In this document: positions 31,359 to 40,413 of the stretch, piece after piece
Layout: each line of letters begins with the position of its first letter
Position numbering within the stretch: the first letter of the stretch is position 1
Origin: Bog-532 sp963805255
GTDB taxonomy: Bacteria; Actinomycetota; Actinomycetes; Streptosporangiales; Streptosporangiaceae
DNA length: 64,000 nt
Reading direction: 5' to 3'
Assembly (NCBI GenBank): GCA_963805255.1
Contig: CAWDTK010000011.1
Span: 62,001 to 126,000 of the forward strand
The notes under the pieces: generated by a model
What the model was told of the DNA's origin: nothing
Databases searched by the model: none
Seen by the model: the letters and a program-made list of their open reading frames with translations, nothing else
Program-made: the position numbers and the translations under genes

Positions 31359-31441
31359 GTCACCGGGAGCAGGGAGGGTCACCGGGAGCAGGGAGGGTCA
31401 CCGGGAGCAGGGAGGGTCACCGGGAGCGGGGAGGGTCACCG
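31359..31441. repeat. 19-bp tandem repeat
   Basis: Four copies of GTCACCGGGAGCAGGGAGG at 31359, 31378, 31397 and 31416 (the last with one substitution) and a partial fifth. It lies between the rlmA remnant and pgsA and runs into the remnant's stop codon. It is a likely variable-number repeat. Confidence 0.95.
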
Positions 31442-31792
31442 GGGCCGGTAGAGAGAAATCCGGAAGGCGGCGGTCACGCTGACCGGCTCGGCCAGAGCGG
31501 CCAGGCGGGCACGGGTCTCGTCCGGGCCCGTGTGCCGGGCGGACGGCCCCATCCCGGCGAGTGTCACGGCCCCGGCCCGGGTCAGCCGCAGCGCGATGGC
31601 GAGTTCCCGCTGGCCGGCCAGCAAGAAGTGCGCGCCGAGCGCGGCGGACAGCCGTTTGTCCTTGCGCTCGTCGACGGTCAGCAGGCCGGCCTCCCGGACC
31701 AGTTCGGCCAGGTGCCCCGGCCCCGGGGTGACGACGATCAGCGCACCGTCGTCCCGCACCGTGGAGGAGAAACCGCACTGCGCGCGACGCAT
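31436..31792 (-). pseudogene. C-terminal fragment of an RlmA-type 23S rRNA methyltransferase
   Basis: A 118-residue frame resembling only the C-terminal third of RlmA/TlrB-type guanine-N1 methyltransferases: ALIVVTPGPGHLAELVREAG, KDKRLSAALGAHFLLAGQRELAIALRLT, LAGMGPSARH, and VSVTAAFRISLYRPR. The N-terminal zinc-binding and SAM-binding domains are missing and no upstream coding extension is seen. The short MRRAQCGFS start looks fortuitous. Probably a decayed gene; a dedicated short protein cannot be excluded. Confidence 0.65.
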
Positions 31793-31835
31793 GAGACCTT
31801 CCTGGCTCTAGGCAACTCCGGTGATCCCGCGGGGA

Positions 31836-33452
31836 TCATAACGCCCGGGACGGCTCGCTGGTGTCGGCGGGATCAATCCCCGAACGGGCCACGCCGGGAG
31901 CACCGCCCGCGCCGGGAGGGCCGGCCCCACTGGGAGCGCTGGCCCCACCCCCACCGGGAGCGCTGGCCCCACTGGCCGCGGCCCCGGCCGGCGGGCCCGG
32001 CGTCTGGCCGCTCCGCGCCCGGATGGCGACCCGCACCGTGGCCGCGATGACGATCACGAACAGGGCCAGGCCGCCGAGGATGAACGCGTTGCCGGTGACG
32101 AGCTGAAGGCCGTGCCAGTGGTACTCGGCGAACCAGGGCTGGTCCCCGTCCTGGTAGTACGTGGCCGGGTCGGTGTTCGGCGGCTGCCAGAGGATGCCGA
32201 GCGAGAACGCGCCGAGGTCCCCGGGCTCGCTCCACAGGCTGCCCGGCCACGCGCCGTACACGGCGAGGATCGCTCCGGCCAGTACCCACCAGGCCCATGC
32301 GCCCAGTGCGCGGACCCCGGAGGAGCGCCAGGCCCGGACGGCGTAGTGCCCGGCCACCGCCACGGCGGGCGCGGTCCAGACCCAGTGATGGTCCCAGCTG
32401 ATCGGCGAGAGCAGCAGGCCGGTGAGCGCCGCGGCGAGCAGGCCGGCCACCTGGTGCCCGGCCCGGTCCAGGATCGCCGCGCAGGCGATGCCGGTGATCC
32501 CGATCAGCACGGCCGCGATAATCCACATCGTCTGGGAGCCGGCGATGCTCCCCGCGAACCGCGTGAGGAGGCCGCGCAGCGACTGGTTGCCCTCCCAGCC
32601 GGTGAATCCGGTCCGGCCACCCTGGAAGAACAGGCCGCCGAACCACCATTTGGACGAGTCGGAGCCCTGGATGAGGAATCCGAGCAGCACGGTGCACGCG
32701 AAACCGGCGGAGGCCATGAAGGCCTGCCGGAACTTCCGCGCGAACAGCAGGTACGGGATGAAGACGAGCGGCACCAGCTTGACGCCGGCCGCGATGCCGA
32801 CCCCGGCGCCCTTCCACCAGCGGCTGGCCTTCGTGTCCGGCTGGCACAGATCCCAGCTGATGAGCGCCATCAGCACCAGGTTGACCTGGCCGAGGTAAAG
32901 GGTCCGGAGCACCGGCTCGGTCCAGAACACCACGGCGGAGGCCAGCAAGGTCGCGCCGAGGCGCACCCAGGAACGGTTGCGGTAGCCGAGGCCGCCGAAG
33001 GTGCACCACAGCGCCGCGACCAGCGCGGCGATGTTGACGCCCATCGAGAGCTTCGGCAGCACCGACCACGGGATGAACGACACGATGGAGAAGACGATCG
33101 CCGCGAACGGCGTGTAAGTGAACTTCAGCCCCAGGAGGCTATAGCCGCCCCAGTCGTACAGCGGCGCGGGCAGCCGCGGGTTGAACTCGGGCTGGACGTG
33201 CCGCACGATCAGGCCACCCGACCGGTACACGCCCAGGTCAACCGGATCCAGCGTCCAGCTGGTGGGGTGAATCGCTGCGTAGACCGCGTACAGGGCGATG
33301 GCCAGGCCGAACGCGGCCGCCCCGGCGCCGGGCAGCCACCCGCCTGGCGCCCCGCGCCAGGTCCCGGCCGCCTTCGGGCGGACGAGGACTGGTTTCACCC
33401 GGCTAACCATATCGGCACACGCCGTTACCTGCGTACGTCCGCGCGACGACAT
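31836..33452 (-). CDS. GT87-family (DUF2029) polyprenyl-phosphate mannosyltransferase
   Basis: A 538-residue GT-C fold integral membrane glycosyltransferase with about 10-12 transmembrane helices. Family marks are DPVDLGVYRSGGLIVRH (with the conserved acidic loop), FKYTP-like LKFTYTPFAAIVF, LGQVNLVLMALISWDL, GIAAGVKLVPLVFIPYL, GNQSLRGLL and LSPISWDHHWVW. Relatives include the mycobacterial alpha-1,2-mannosyltransferases PimE and Rv2181, which use polyprenyl-phosphate mannose outside the membrane. The C-terminal 45 residues are Gly/Ala/Ser-Pro repeats. The start may be ATG 33452 or ATG 33410; neither has a strong Shine-Dalgarno. Confidence 0.9.
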   Translation of the reverse strand: MSSRGRTQVTACADMVSRVKPVLVRPKAAGTWRGAPGGWLPGAGAAAFGLAIALYAVYAAIHPTSWTLDPVDLGVYRSGGLIVRHVQPEFNPRLPAPLYDWGGYSLLGLKFTYTPFAAIVFSIVSFIPWSVLPKLSMGVNIAALVAALWCTFGGLGYRNRSWVRLGATLLASAVVFWTEPVLRTLYLGQVNLVLMALISWDLCQPDTKASRWWKGAGVGIAAGVKLVPLVFIPYLLFARKFRQAFMASAGFACTVLLGFLIQGSDSSKWWFGGLFFQGGRTGFTGWEGNQSLRGLLTRFAGSIAGSQTMWIIAAVLIGITGIACAAILDRAGHQVAGLLAAALTGLLLSPISWDHHWVWTAPAVAVAGHYAVRAWRSSGVRALGAWAWWVLAGAILAVYGAWPGSLWSEPGDLGAFSLGILWQPPNTDPATYYQDGDQPWFAEYHWHGLQLVTGNAFILGGLALFVIVIAATVRVAIRARSGQTPGPPAGAAASGASAPGGGGASAPSGAGPPGAGGAPGVARSGIDPADTSEPSRAL

Positions 33453-33514
33453 GGGATAGTAAATGAAGAACGAGGTGGTGAGGAGGCGAGCAAGCCATCA
33501 GCGGGATCCAGCAG

Positions 33515-34474
33515 GTGGTCTTGTCCGGGCCCCTCATCCTGGCCGCTCCCATCGCCGCCGCGGCCGGCGCCATCACGTTCATCTCGCCGTGCTGCCTGCC
33601 GCTCGTGCCGGGGTACCTGGCTTACGCGACCGGCATGTCGGGGACCGACGCGCAGACCGCGAAGCCCGCCGCCCGAAGCCGGGACCGGCGTCCCGGCGCG
33701 GCCAGCCAGCCGCACACCGGGACGGCTGCCGCCACCGCCGGGGCCGGAGACAGGGAAACCGGGGACGGTTCCGGCGCTGCCGGGGGCACCCGGGTAGCCG
33801 TGGACGACCGGCTGGCGGACGCGCCGGGCCCGCCGGCCGCGAGCACGCCGCCCAGCACGACTGGCCCGCTTGGCCCGCCGGGGCGAGGGCGCACGATCGC
33901 CGGGACCATGCTCTTCGTGCTGGGCTTTTCCGCCCTGTTCGCCGTCTACGGTGCCGCCTCGGGCAGCCTCGGCGGCACCCTGCTCGCGCACCACCAGGGC
34001 GGCGTCACAGCGGTGCTGGGCGCCCTGACCATCGTGCTCGGCTTGCTGTTCGCGGGGCTCTTCGACCGGTTCTCCTTCGCGGGCCGGGTGATCCGCCCGT
34101 CGGTGCGGCCGCGGGCTGGCCTGGCCGGGGCGCCCCTGCTCGGGGTTATGTTCGGGCTGGGCTGGACGCCGTGCATCGGCCCGACGCTCGCGACGGTGCT
34201 GGCGTTGTCGACGACCACCGGGACCGCGGGCCGCGGAGCATTCCTGGCCTTCATCTACGGCCTCGGCCTGGGTGTGCCGTTCCTGATCGTTTCGGTCGCC
34301 TTCCAGCGCAGCATGCGCGTGTTCGGCTACGCCCGGCGGCACGCCCGCCTGGTGACCCGGGTCGGCGGGGCGCTGCTCGTCGCGGTGGGCGTGCTCGAGG
34401 TCACCGGCGCGTGGGCCACCGCCATGACCTGGCTGAAGATTAACTGGATCGGCGGCTACCAGCCTCCGCTGTAA
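33515..34474 (+). CDS. ccdA: Cytochrome c biogenesis protein CcdA
   Basis: A 319-residue thiol-disulfide transporter carrying electrons from thioredoxin to the cell exterior for cytochrome c maturation. Six transmembrane helices; the redox cysteines are in ITFISPCCLPLVPGYLAYATG (first) and LGWTPCIGPTLATVL (second). An 85-residue low-complexity loop between helices 1 and 2 is longer than usual. The GTG at 33515 fits the family N-terminus (VLSGPLILA), yet AGGAGG lies at 33481-33486, 28 bases upstream, so the true start could be a rare codon nearer to it. It is divergent from the GT87 gene. Confidence 0.9.
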   Translation: MVLSGPLILAAPIAAAAGAITFISPCCLPLVPGYLAYATGMSGTDAQTAKPAARSRDRRPGAASQPHTGTAAATAGAGDRETGDGSGAAGGTRVAVDDRLADAPGPPAASTPPSTTGPLGPPGRGRTIAGTMLFVLGFSALFAVYGAASGSLGGTLLAHHQGGVTAVLGALTIVLGLLFAGLFDRFSFAGRVIRPSVRPRAGLAGAPLLGVMFGLGWTPCIGPTLATVLALSTTTGTAGRGAFLAFIYGLGLGVPFLIVSVAFQRSMRVFGYARRHARLVTRVGGALLVAVGVLEVTGAWATAMTWLKINWIGGYQPPL

Positions 34475-34549
34475 CCTCCGGCGCGCAGCACCCCGCAGGC
34501 CGGCGGGAGCCGCGCCGCGGCCAGATCAGGTGTCAAACCGCCGGCGCGG

Positions 34550-35359
34550 TCAGATCCGGGCGCGCGCCTTGGCGCCCGCCCGGCCCGCCCGGCCGCCCCT
34601 TCCGGCCGGCTGCTTCGCCGCCGCGACCTCGGCCGCGCGGGCCGCGGCCCCGGCCGCGGTGGCCGCCTGGGCCGCGGCCACCAGCGCCTCGAACAGCCGC
34701 AGGTCGCCGCCTTCCTCGGGGTGCCACTGGACACCGACGGCGAACGGGTGCCCCGGAAGCTCGACCGCCTCGATGACCTGATCGTCCGCCCAGGCCACCG
34801 TTGCCAGGCCCTCGCCGGGCTGCTGAACGGCCTGGTGATGCAGCGCCGGCACCCGGGCCTGGGAACCGAGCCGCCTGCCCACCATGCTGTCCGCGTTGAG
34901 GTGAACGTCGTGCGGGCTCATCCGGTACGGATCCGGCGCGTGCCCGTGGTGGCCCACCGCTTCGGGGAGATGCTGAATGAGCGTGCCGCCCCGGGCCACG
35001 TTGAGGATATGCATGCCGCGGCAGATCGCGAGGAACGGCAGCTGCGCGTCGATGGCCGCGCAGACGAGCGACACCTCGAACCGGTCCCGGCGGCGGTCGG
35101 GCGGGTCCGTCTTCTCGTGCGGGGCGGCGTCGTACAGCGCGGGGTTAACGTCGGTGCCGCAGGTGAACACTATGCCGTCGAGGCTCTCGACCAGCCGGGC
35201 CACGCTGTCGGCCGGGACCGGGGGCAGGATGACCGGCGTTCCGCCGCCGCGTTCCACGGCGCGGGTGTAGGTGAGCGGGGAGAGGACAGCCTCACGAACC
35301 CAATCGCCCCAGTGCGCGGCCTCGAACTGACCGGTGATCCCAATGAGCGAGCGGGTCAT
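34550..35359 (-). CDS. Class-I glutamine amidotransferase-like hydrolase (peptidase C26, PuuD-like)
   Basis: A 269-residue enzyme of the gamma-glutamyl-gamma-aminobutyrate hydrolase group. Motifs: SLIGITGQFE, VESLDGIVFTCGTDVNPALY, the nucleophile in FLAICRGMHILNVARGGTLIQH, and the His-Glu pair in AVGVQWHPEEGGD. It would hydrolyse gamma-glutamyl amides such as gamma-glutamyl-GABA. The C-terminal 40 residues are an Ala/Arg-rich extension. The ATG at 35359 has AGGAGG upstream, so the longer frame is rejected. It is convergent with ccdA. Confidence 0.9.
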   Translation of the reverse strand: MTRSLIGITGQFEAAHWGDWVREAVLSPLTYTRAVERGGGTPVILPPVPADSVARLVESLDGIVFTCGTDVNPALYDAAPHEKTDPPDRRRDRFEVSLVCAAIDAQLPFLAICRGMHILNVARGGTLIQHLPEAVGHHGHAPDPYRMSPHDVHLNADSMVGRRLGSQARVPALHHQAVQQPGEGLATVAWADDQVIEAVELPGHPFAVGVQWHPEEGGDLRLFEALVAAAQAATAAGAAARAAEVAAAKQPAGRGGRAGRAGAKARARI

Positions 35360-35859
35360 GCACCCTCCTGCGGCGGTGGTCGCGAATGTCCGGCAGGTCG
35401 CGAAAATCGTTCCCCGGTGCCCATGATGGTCCATCGCCACCTCCCCAGGTCAGCGCCTTGCCAAAGTTCACCAGAAAGCTGCCGGCAGCGGCGCGCGGGC
35501 GGCTGCCCGGCGCGTCCGGCAATGGCATCGTCCCAGGCACGGAACAGCACAAAACGGACAGTGAACTATAAGGCAACCCACTGCGCGATAGCGGGAATGG
35601 CCTAAATGTGTTTCCGGAAGAGCCGGCCATGCCGTCCTTATTACCTTCTATCGTTGTCAGCCTGTCTTGGGCCCTAACATTAGCCGCGGATTTTGCTATG
35701 CTGCATACATTAAAGTCCCGGCTTGCCGCTATCTGTTGTAGAAGAGAGGCGGCAAGTGGGAGACTAGGGCGGTGGCAGCCTCCGGCGGCCGCGGCTCACC
35801 AAAGAAATCATCGGGTCCGGCAGGCAGAGGGGAATACGGAGATCGCCACGGGAGACTGG
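35360..35859. other. Non-coding divergent promoter region
   Basis: About 500 bp between the amidotransferase (minus) and the broken globin gene (plus). The part 35625-35720 is clearly richer in A and T than the surroundings and holds TATGCTGCATACATTAAA, plausible promoter DNA for the globin gene. The frame is open upstream of the chosen globin start, but codon use there is unlike the coding part. Confidence 0.5.
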
Positions 35860-37051
35860 GTGGGGCAGCGGGCAGGCGAAGATCTTTCTCCGCGCAGGTC
35901 CCGGACGTACTCGCCGGAGGTCACGGCTCATCGCGGTTCCGATCCGCTGGCTGATCTCTTTGCCGCGATCGATCCCGTGTCCGACGCGGCGATGACCTAT
36001 TTCTACGGTCATCTCTTTGCCATCGAGCCGCTAACGCGGGCGATGTTCCCGCCTGCCATGGACGCTCAGCGAATACGGTTCTACCAGGCTCTCTGCCGCA
36101 TCGTGTCGAGCACCGAAAATGACGGGCAGCTCGCCGCTTATCTGGACGGGCTGGGACGGGCCCACCGCAAATTCGGCGTGCAGAAGGAGCATTTCGAGGT
36201 ATTCCGCCGGGCGCTCACGGCCACCTGGCAGCTGGCAGCGGTACGCGCCGGAGGCCTGGACGGACGCCGCGGCCGCTGCGTGGGAAGACCTCTTCAGCCG
36301 GGCCGCCGGCCGCATGATCGGCGCCGCCGAGCGGGACGCCGATCGGACGCCCCCGTGGTGGCTCGCGGAAATCGTCTCCCACCAGGCCCGTTCCGCTGAC
36401 CTGGCCATCCTCACGCTCCAGCCCAGCCAGCCGGTGCCGTATCTGCCCGGGCAGCACGTCAGCATCCAGACGCCGCGGTGGCCGCGGCTGTGGCACAACT
36501 ACTCCATCGCGAACGCGCCCCGCGAGGACGGCACGCTGACCATTCACGTCCGGGCGGTCCCCGGCGGCCTGGTGAGCGCCACGCTGGTTCATCACGCGGC
36601 CGTCGGCGACACCCTGCTGCTGGGGGCGCCCGCCGGGTCGATGACCGTGGACCCGGCTTCCCAGCGCGACATCCTGTGCCTCGCCGGGGGCACCGGCCTG
36701 GCGCCGGTCAAGGCCATCATCGAGGCCGTCACCAGCGCACCCGGGACCGGCCGCCGGCGCGAGATCGTGCTCTACCACGGCGCGCGCCACGAGTCCGGCC
36801 TGTATGACCGGCCCGACCTGCAGCGTCTGGCGGCGGCCTACCCGTGGCTGCAGGTCATCCCGGTCGTGTCCGACGAGGCCGCGCCGGAAGCCATCTACGG
36901 GACGATTCCCCGGGTGGTGGCCACGGCCACCTGGAAGAACCGCGACATCTACATCAGCGGGCCCGACGGGATGATCGCCCGGACGGTGGCCGAACTGAAG
37001 ATCAGGGGCGCGCCCGGGGACCTCATCCGCTACGACTGCCCGCTGTTCTAG
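35860..37051 (+). pseudogene. Flavohemoglobin-like globin-reductase, frameshifted by a 7-bp duplication
   Basis: The N-terminal globin part runs from DPLADLFAAIDPVSDAAMTYFYGHLF through YLDGLGRAHRKFGVQKEHFEVFRRAL (proximal His in AHRKFGV). The C-terminal part is a FAD/NAD reductase: LWHNYSIANAPREDG, LCLAGGTGLAPVKAIIE, IYISGPDGMIARTVAELK. Between them the sequence TGGCAGC occurs twice in tandem (36226-36232 and 36233-36239). Deleting one copy joins ALTATWQ-RYAPEAWTDAAAAAWEDLF in one frame. The chosen start is GTG 35860 with GGGAG five bases upstream. As it stands translation yields a short globin with an aberrant tail; nitric-oxide dioxygenation would be lost. Confidence 0.87.
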
Positions 37052-37087
37052 CCGGCCCTGCTGCGCGCGGGCCTGGGCGGGCGCGTT

Positions 37088-37876
37088 TCAGACCTTGCGC
37101 CAGCCGGGTATCCAGGCGCCGTCGCGCACCTCGTAGTCGCCGAACAGGGCCGGCGCCTCGGCCCGCACCAGATCGCCGATCTTGCTGAACACCAGGCGGA
37201 TCTCCTCTTCGGCCCCGGGATCGGTCCGCGCCTCGATGGTGTGCCGCAGCGCGCGGACGTTCGCCGACCACACCAGCCCCGTGGCCACCCCGTCCGGCGC
37301 GAACCGGCGCATGAACGAGGTCTTGTGCTTCTTCTCGTGGAAGGGCACGCCCTCGTCGTCGAGCCCGAAATGCTCCGCCATCCACCGCTGGAAGTTCTCC
37401 ATCTCCGACAGAAGCACCCCAGCTCGCTTCATCAGTTCTTCGTCTTCGCGGGCCCATTCCGGGAACCAGAACGGGATGTCAGCGAGCCGCACAAACCGCA
37501 GCGACTCCTGCGACACCGCCGTTCCCGGCCGGTGCCTGACGATTTCATGAGTTAGGACACGGCTTACGTTGTGCAGGACGAACGTGAAATTCACGTGCTC
37601 CAGGACGGAACCGTGCGCGCTGGCCAGGATGTTCTCCAGGTACTTGGCCTGGTCGGTGCGGATGCGGGTGACGTTGGGGTTCAGCCCGGGTTCCCAGGAC
37701 CGGTAGCAGAGCCGCCCCGCGAACTCGGCGAGACTCTGCGCGTCGTTGCCCAGGTCGCCGCGGTCCAGCCGCTCCAGCCAGGCTTCGCCGCCCACCTTAG
37801 CCAGATACTCCGCGACCGCCTCGTAGTCGAGCTGGGGCCGCGCCACCAGCAGAACTTCCGGCTCAACGCTCCTCAT
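37088..37876 (-). CDS. thyX: Flavin-dependent thymidylate synthase
   Basis: A 262-residue ThyX, which makes dTMP from dUMP using methylenetetrahydrofolate and FAD. The signature is in EIVRHRPGTAVSQESLRF (RHRx7S), with HVNFTFVLHNVSRV before it. GLVWSANVRALRHTIEARTDPGAEEEIR carries the conserved Arg/Ser of the dUMP site. The ATG at 37876 (MRSVEPEVLL) is chosen; the frame is open to a GTG at 37912 and no clear Shine-Dalgarno decides. It is convergent with the broken globin gene. Confidence 0.94.
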   Translation of the reverse strand: MRSVEPEVLLVARPQLDYEAVAEYLAKVGGEAWLERLDRGDLGNDAQSLAEFAGRLCYRSWEPGLNPNVTRIRTDQAKYLENILASAHGSVLEHVNFTFVLHNVSRVLTHEIVRHRPGTAVSQESLRFVRLADIPFWFPEWAREDEELMKRAGVLLSEMENFQRWMAEHFGLDDEGVPFHEKKHKTSFMRRFAPDGVATGLVWSANVRALRHTIEARTDPGAEEEIRLVFSKIGDLVRAEAPALFGDYEVRDGAWIPGWRKV

Positions 37877-38034
37877 GTCACTGCACTCTAACGACACCGG
37901 CCGCCCGCGCACGCGAAGACACCCGCACCCAGCGACCGCGATGGCACCGCCGTCGCGTTATAGCGGCCGCGATCGCACCGCCGTGGGCGGTGGGAGCGCG
38001 TCTGGGACACGGCGTGCGTAGCTTGTGGCGTCGG

Positions 38035-40266
38035 CTAGCGCCCGGCGCGGGCGCGGCAGAGGCGGAGGACATTGGCGATGACCTGGTGGCCGGCCCGGCC
38101 GGAGGCGGTCAGGATCGACTCCGGATGGAACTGGACGCCCCAGCGCCCGTTCGCGGGATCCTCGATGGCCATCACCACGCCGTCCGGGGTCGTCGCGGTC
38201 ACCTCGAACCCGCCCTTGACCTGCTCGGGCCGCGCGTAGATGGAGTGGTACCGCGCACCGGTGAACTCCCCGGGCAGCCCGTTCAGCAGTTCGCCGCCGG
38301 TGACCCGGACGACCCCTGGCTTGCCGTGCACGGGCTCCGCCAGCAGCGACAGCTCCCCGCCCGCGTGCTCGATCATGGCCTGCAGCCCCAGGCACACGCC
38401 GAACGCGGGCAGCCCCCGGTCGTCGAGCTCGGTGAGCAGGTCATCGCACGAGAAGTCGGCGGGCCGGCCGGGGCCTGGTGACAGCACCACCAGATCGGGA
38501 GCGTAGGAGTCCAGCAGCGCGGGCGGGAAACCGGCCCGCAGGGTGGTGACCTCGGCGCCCTGCTGGCGGAAGTAATCGGCCAGCGTGTGCACGAACGAGT
38601 CCTGGTGGTCCACGAGCAGGACGCGCAGCCCGGACCCGGGGCGATCCTCCCCCGGCCGGCTTTCCGCGCTGGCCGCTCCGGTGCCGGTGACCGGTCCCGC
38701 CGCGGCCCGTTCGGCGTCTTTGAGGGTTTCCATCAGTGCCCGCGCCTTGATCTGCGTCTCGCGTTCCTCCGCCGCCGGGTCGGAGTCGAACAGCAGGGTG
38801 GCCCCAGCGCGCACGGCCGCGATCCCGTCCCGGATGTGCGCGGTGCGCAGGGTCAGGCCGGTGTTCATGCCGCCGCCGAAGCCGATCGCCCCGACCGCGC
38901 CGCCGTACCACCGGCGCGGGGTGGCCTCGTGGTCCTCGATGAACTGCATCGCCCACGTCTTCGGCGCCCCGGTGATGGTGACCGCCCACATGTGGGTGAG
39001 GAACGCGTCGAGCGCGTCGAAACCGGGCCGGAGCTTGCCCTCCACGTGGTCGACGGTGTGGATCACCCGGCTGTACATTTCGATCTGGCGGCGCCCGATG
39101 ACCCGGACGCTACCCGGCTCGCAGACGCGCGACTTGTCGTTGCGGTCCACGTCGGTGCACATGGTCAGCTCGGACTCCTCCTTGAGCGAACCGAGCAGCG
39201 TGCGGATGTTCGCCGCATCCTCCAGCGGGCCCTCGCCGCGGGCGATCGTGCCCGCGATGGGGCACGTCTCCACCCGGTCGCCGGTGACCCGGACGTACAT
39301 CTCCGGGGACGCGCCGACCAGGTACTCCCCCTCGCCCAGGTTGAACATGAACTCATACGGCGCCGGGTTGCGCCGGCGCAGCCGCTCGTAGAACGCCGAC
39401 GGGGTGGGGCAGCGCCCGTAGAAGACGTGGCTGGGCACGACCTCGAACAGGTCGCCGCGCGCGAACCGCTCTCTCGCCTCCGCCACGACCTGGGCGTACG
39501 CCCCCGGCTTGGGCTGTTCCGGCAGGTCCGGCAGGTCCGGGGCGGGCCGCGCCCCGCCGTGGCCGGTGCCCGCGGGGCTGGCGAGGGGGCCGGTGCGCCC
39601 GGTTAGGCGGGGCAGGCCGGCGGTGGAGGCCCCGTCCACCTCGAACTCGTAGGCGTAGCGGGTGGCCTGCTCACGCTTGCGGTCCAGCACGTAGATCTCA
39701 TCGGGCAGGTGCAGCACGAGGTCGCGCTGGCCGGCCGGGCGGTCCAGGCTCAGCCGGACGGGCTCGAACTGGAACGCCAGGTCGTACCCGAACGCCCCGT
39801 ACAGGCCCAGGTGCGAGTCCTCGCCGCCGAACGACGCGATGATCTCGCGGAGCGCGGTGAACACGGTGGGGCGCCGGCTCCGTTCCTCTTCGGTATAGGC
39901 GCGGTCCGGCTCCGGGATGACGACTTCCACGCCGTCGGCGGCACGGTCGCCCACGGGGGTGCCGGCCCGCAGGAGGGCCGCGCTGATGACCGGGAGCAGT
40001 ACCCGGCCGCGGTCGTTCAGCGCCCGGGCCCCGATACGGCGGCCGCGGGCTACGATCTCCACGCACGGGTCGGCGTAGGCGATGTGCCAGCGGCTGTAGC
40101 GTCCCGGATACTCCATGCCCGAGCTGAGCACGCCGCCGCGGCGCTCGTCGACGGCGCGCGACACGTCGGCCAGCAGGTCCGGGTCGAACGGCCCCGCGGT
40201 ACGGGTGACGCGCACGCCGCCGGCGGTCTCGAAGGTGGTCAGCTCATTACGCGGTTCGGAGTCCAC
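38035..40266 (-). CDS. trpEG: Anthranilate synthase, fused TrpE-TrpG
   Basis: A 743-residue fusion making anthranilate from chorismate and glutamine. The TrpE part (about 1-520) has the chorismate-binding core: FEVVPSHVFYGR, PAPYEFMFNLGEGEYLVGASPEMYVRV, CPIAGTIARGEG, TDVDRNDKSRVCEPGSV and TITGAPKTWAMQFIEDHE. A short linker leads to the TrpG amidotransferase: VLLVDHQDSFVHTLADYFRQQG, VVLSPGPGRPADF, FGVCLGLQAMIEHAGG (nucleophile Cys) and WGVQFHPESIL. The fused order is that of rhizobial TrpEG and some actinomycete secondary-metabolism enzymes. An attenuator and Trp-rich leader peptide lie just upstream, showing tryptophan control. Confidence 0.95.
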   Translation of the reverse strand: MDSEPRNELTTFETAGGVRVTRTAGPFDPDLLADVSRAVDERRGGVLSSGMEYPGRYSRWHIAYADPCVEIVARGRRIGARALNDRGRVLLPVISAALLRAGTPVGDRAADGVEVVIPEPDRAYTEEERSRRPTVFTALREIIASFGGEDSHLGLYGAFGYDLAFQFEPVRLSLDRPAGQRDLVLHLPDEIYVLDRKREQATRYAYEFEVDGASTAGLPRLTGRTGPLASPAGTGHGGARPAPDLPDLPEQPKPGAYAQVVAEARERFARGDLFEVVPSHVFYGRCPTPSAFYERLRRRNPAPYEFMFNLGEGEYLVGASPEMYVRVTGDRVETCPIAGTIARGEGPLEDAANIRTLLGSLKEESELTMCTDVDRNDKSRVCEPGSVRVIGRRQIEMYSRVIHTVDHVEGKLRPGFDALDAFLTHMWAVTITGAPKTWAMQFIEDHEATPRRWYGGAVGAIGFGGGMNTGLTLRTAHIRDGIAAVRAGATLLFDSDPAAEERETQIKARALMETLKDAERAAAGPVTGTGAASAESRPGEDRPGSGLRVLLVDHQDSFVHTLADYFRQQGAEVTTLRAGFPPALLDSYAPDLVVLSPGPGRPADFSCDDLLTELDDRGLPAFGVCLGLQAMIEHAGGELSLLAEPVHGKPGVVRVTGGELLNGLPGEFTGARYHSIYARPEQVKGGFEVTATTPDGVVMAIEDPANGRWGVQFHPESILTASGRAGHQVIANVLRLCRARAGR

Positions 40267-40308
40267 ATGGGCACCTTTGTCCGGGCCCAGGCCCCGGCGG
40301 GAACGAAG

Positions 40309-40336
40309 AACGACCGCCGTTTCCCGGGCGGTCGTT
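40309..40336 (-). terminator. trp attenuator terminator hairpin
   Basis: On the minus strand AACGACCGCC and GGCGGTCGTT form a perfect 10-bp stem around an 8-base loop, followed by CTTCGTTC. It lies between the leader peptide and the trpEG start at 40266. The upstream GGCGGCG segment next to the leader stop can compete for the CCGCC arm, giving the alternative antiterminator. The stem is strong but the U-tract is weak. Confidence 0.75.
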
Positions 40337-40371
40337 TCATGATCTGCGCAGTACGCGAGCCATCACGCCGC

Positions 40372-40413
40372 CTATGGGCGGCGCCACCACTGCAGACTCG
40401 GCACGGCTCGCAC
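40372..40413 (-). CDS. trpL: trp operon leader peptide
   Basis: A 13-residue peptide, MRAVPSLQWWRRP, with tandem Trp codons, starting at GTG 40413 and stopping at TAG 40372. The stop codon lies in the loop of a CGCCGCC/GGCGGCG hairpin, and a terminator follows. Ribosome stalling at the two Trp codons would free the downstream arm and allow read-through into trpEG. The Shine-Dalgarno is weak; a second GTG at 40404 is an alternative start. The peptide sequence itself is not conserved, but the arrangement is that of known trp leaders. Confidence 0.78.
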   Translation of the reverse strand: MRAVPSLQWWRRP

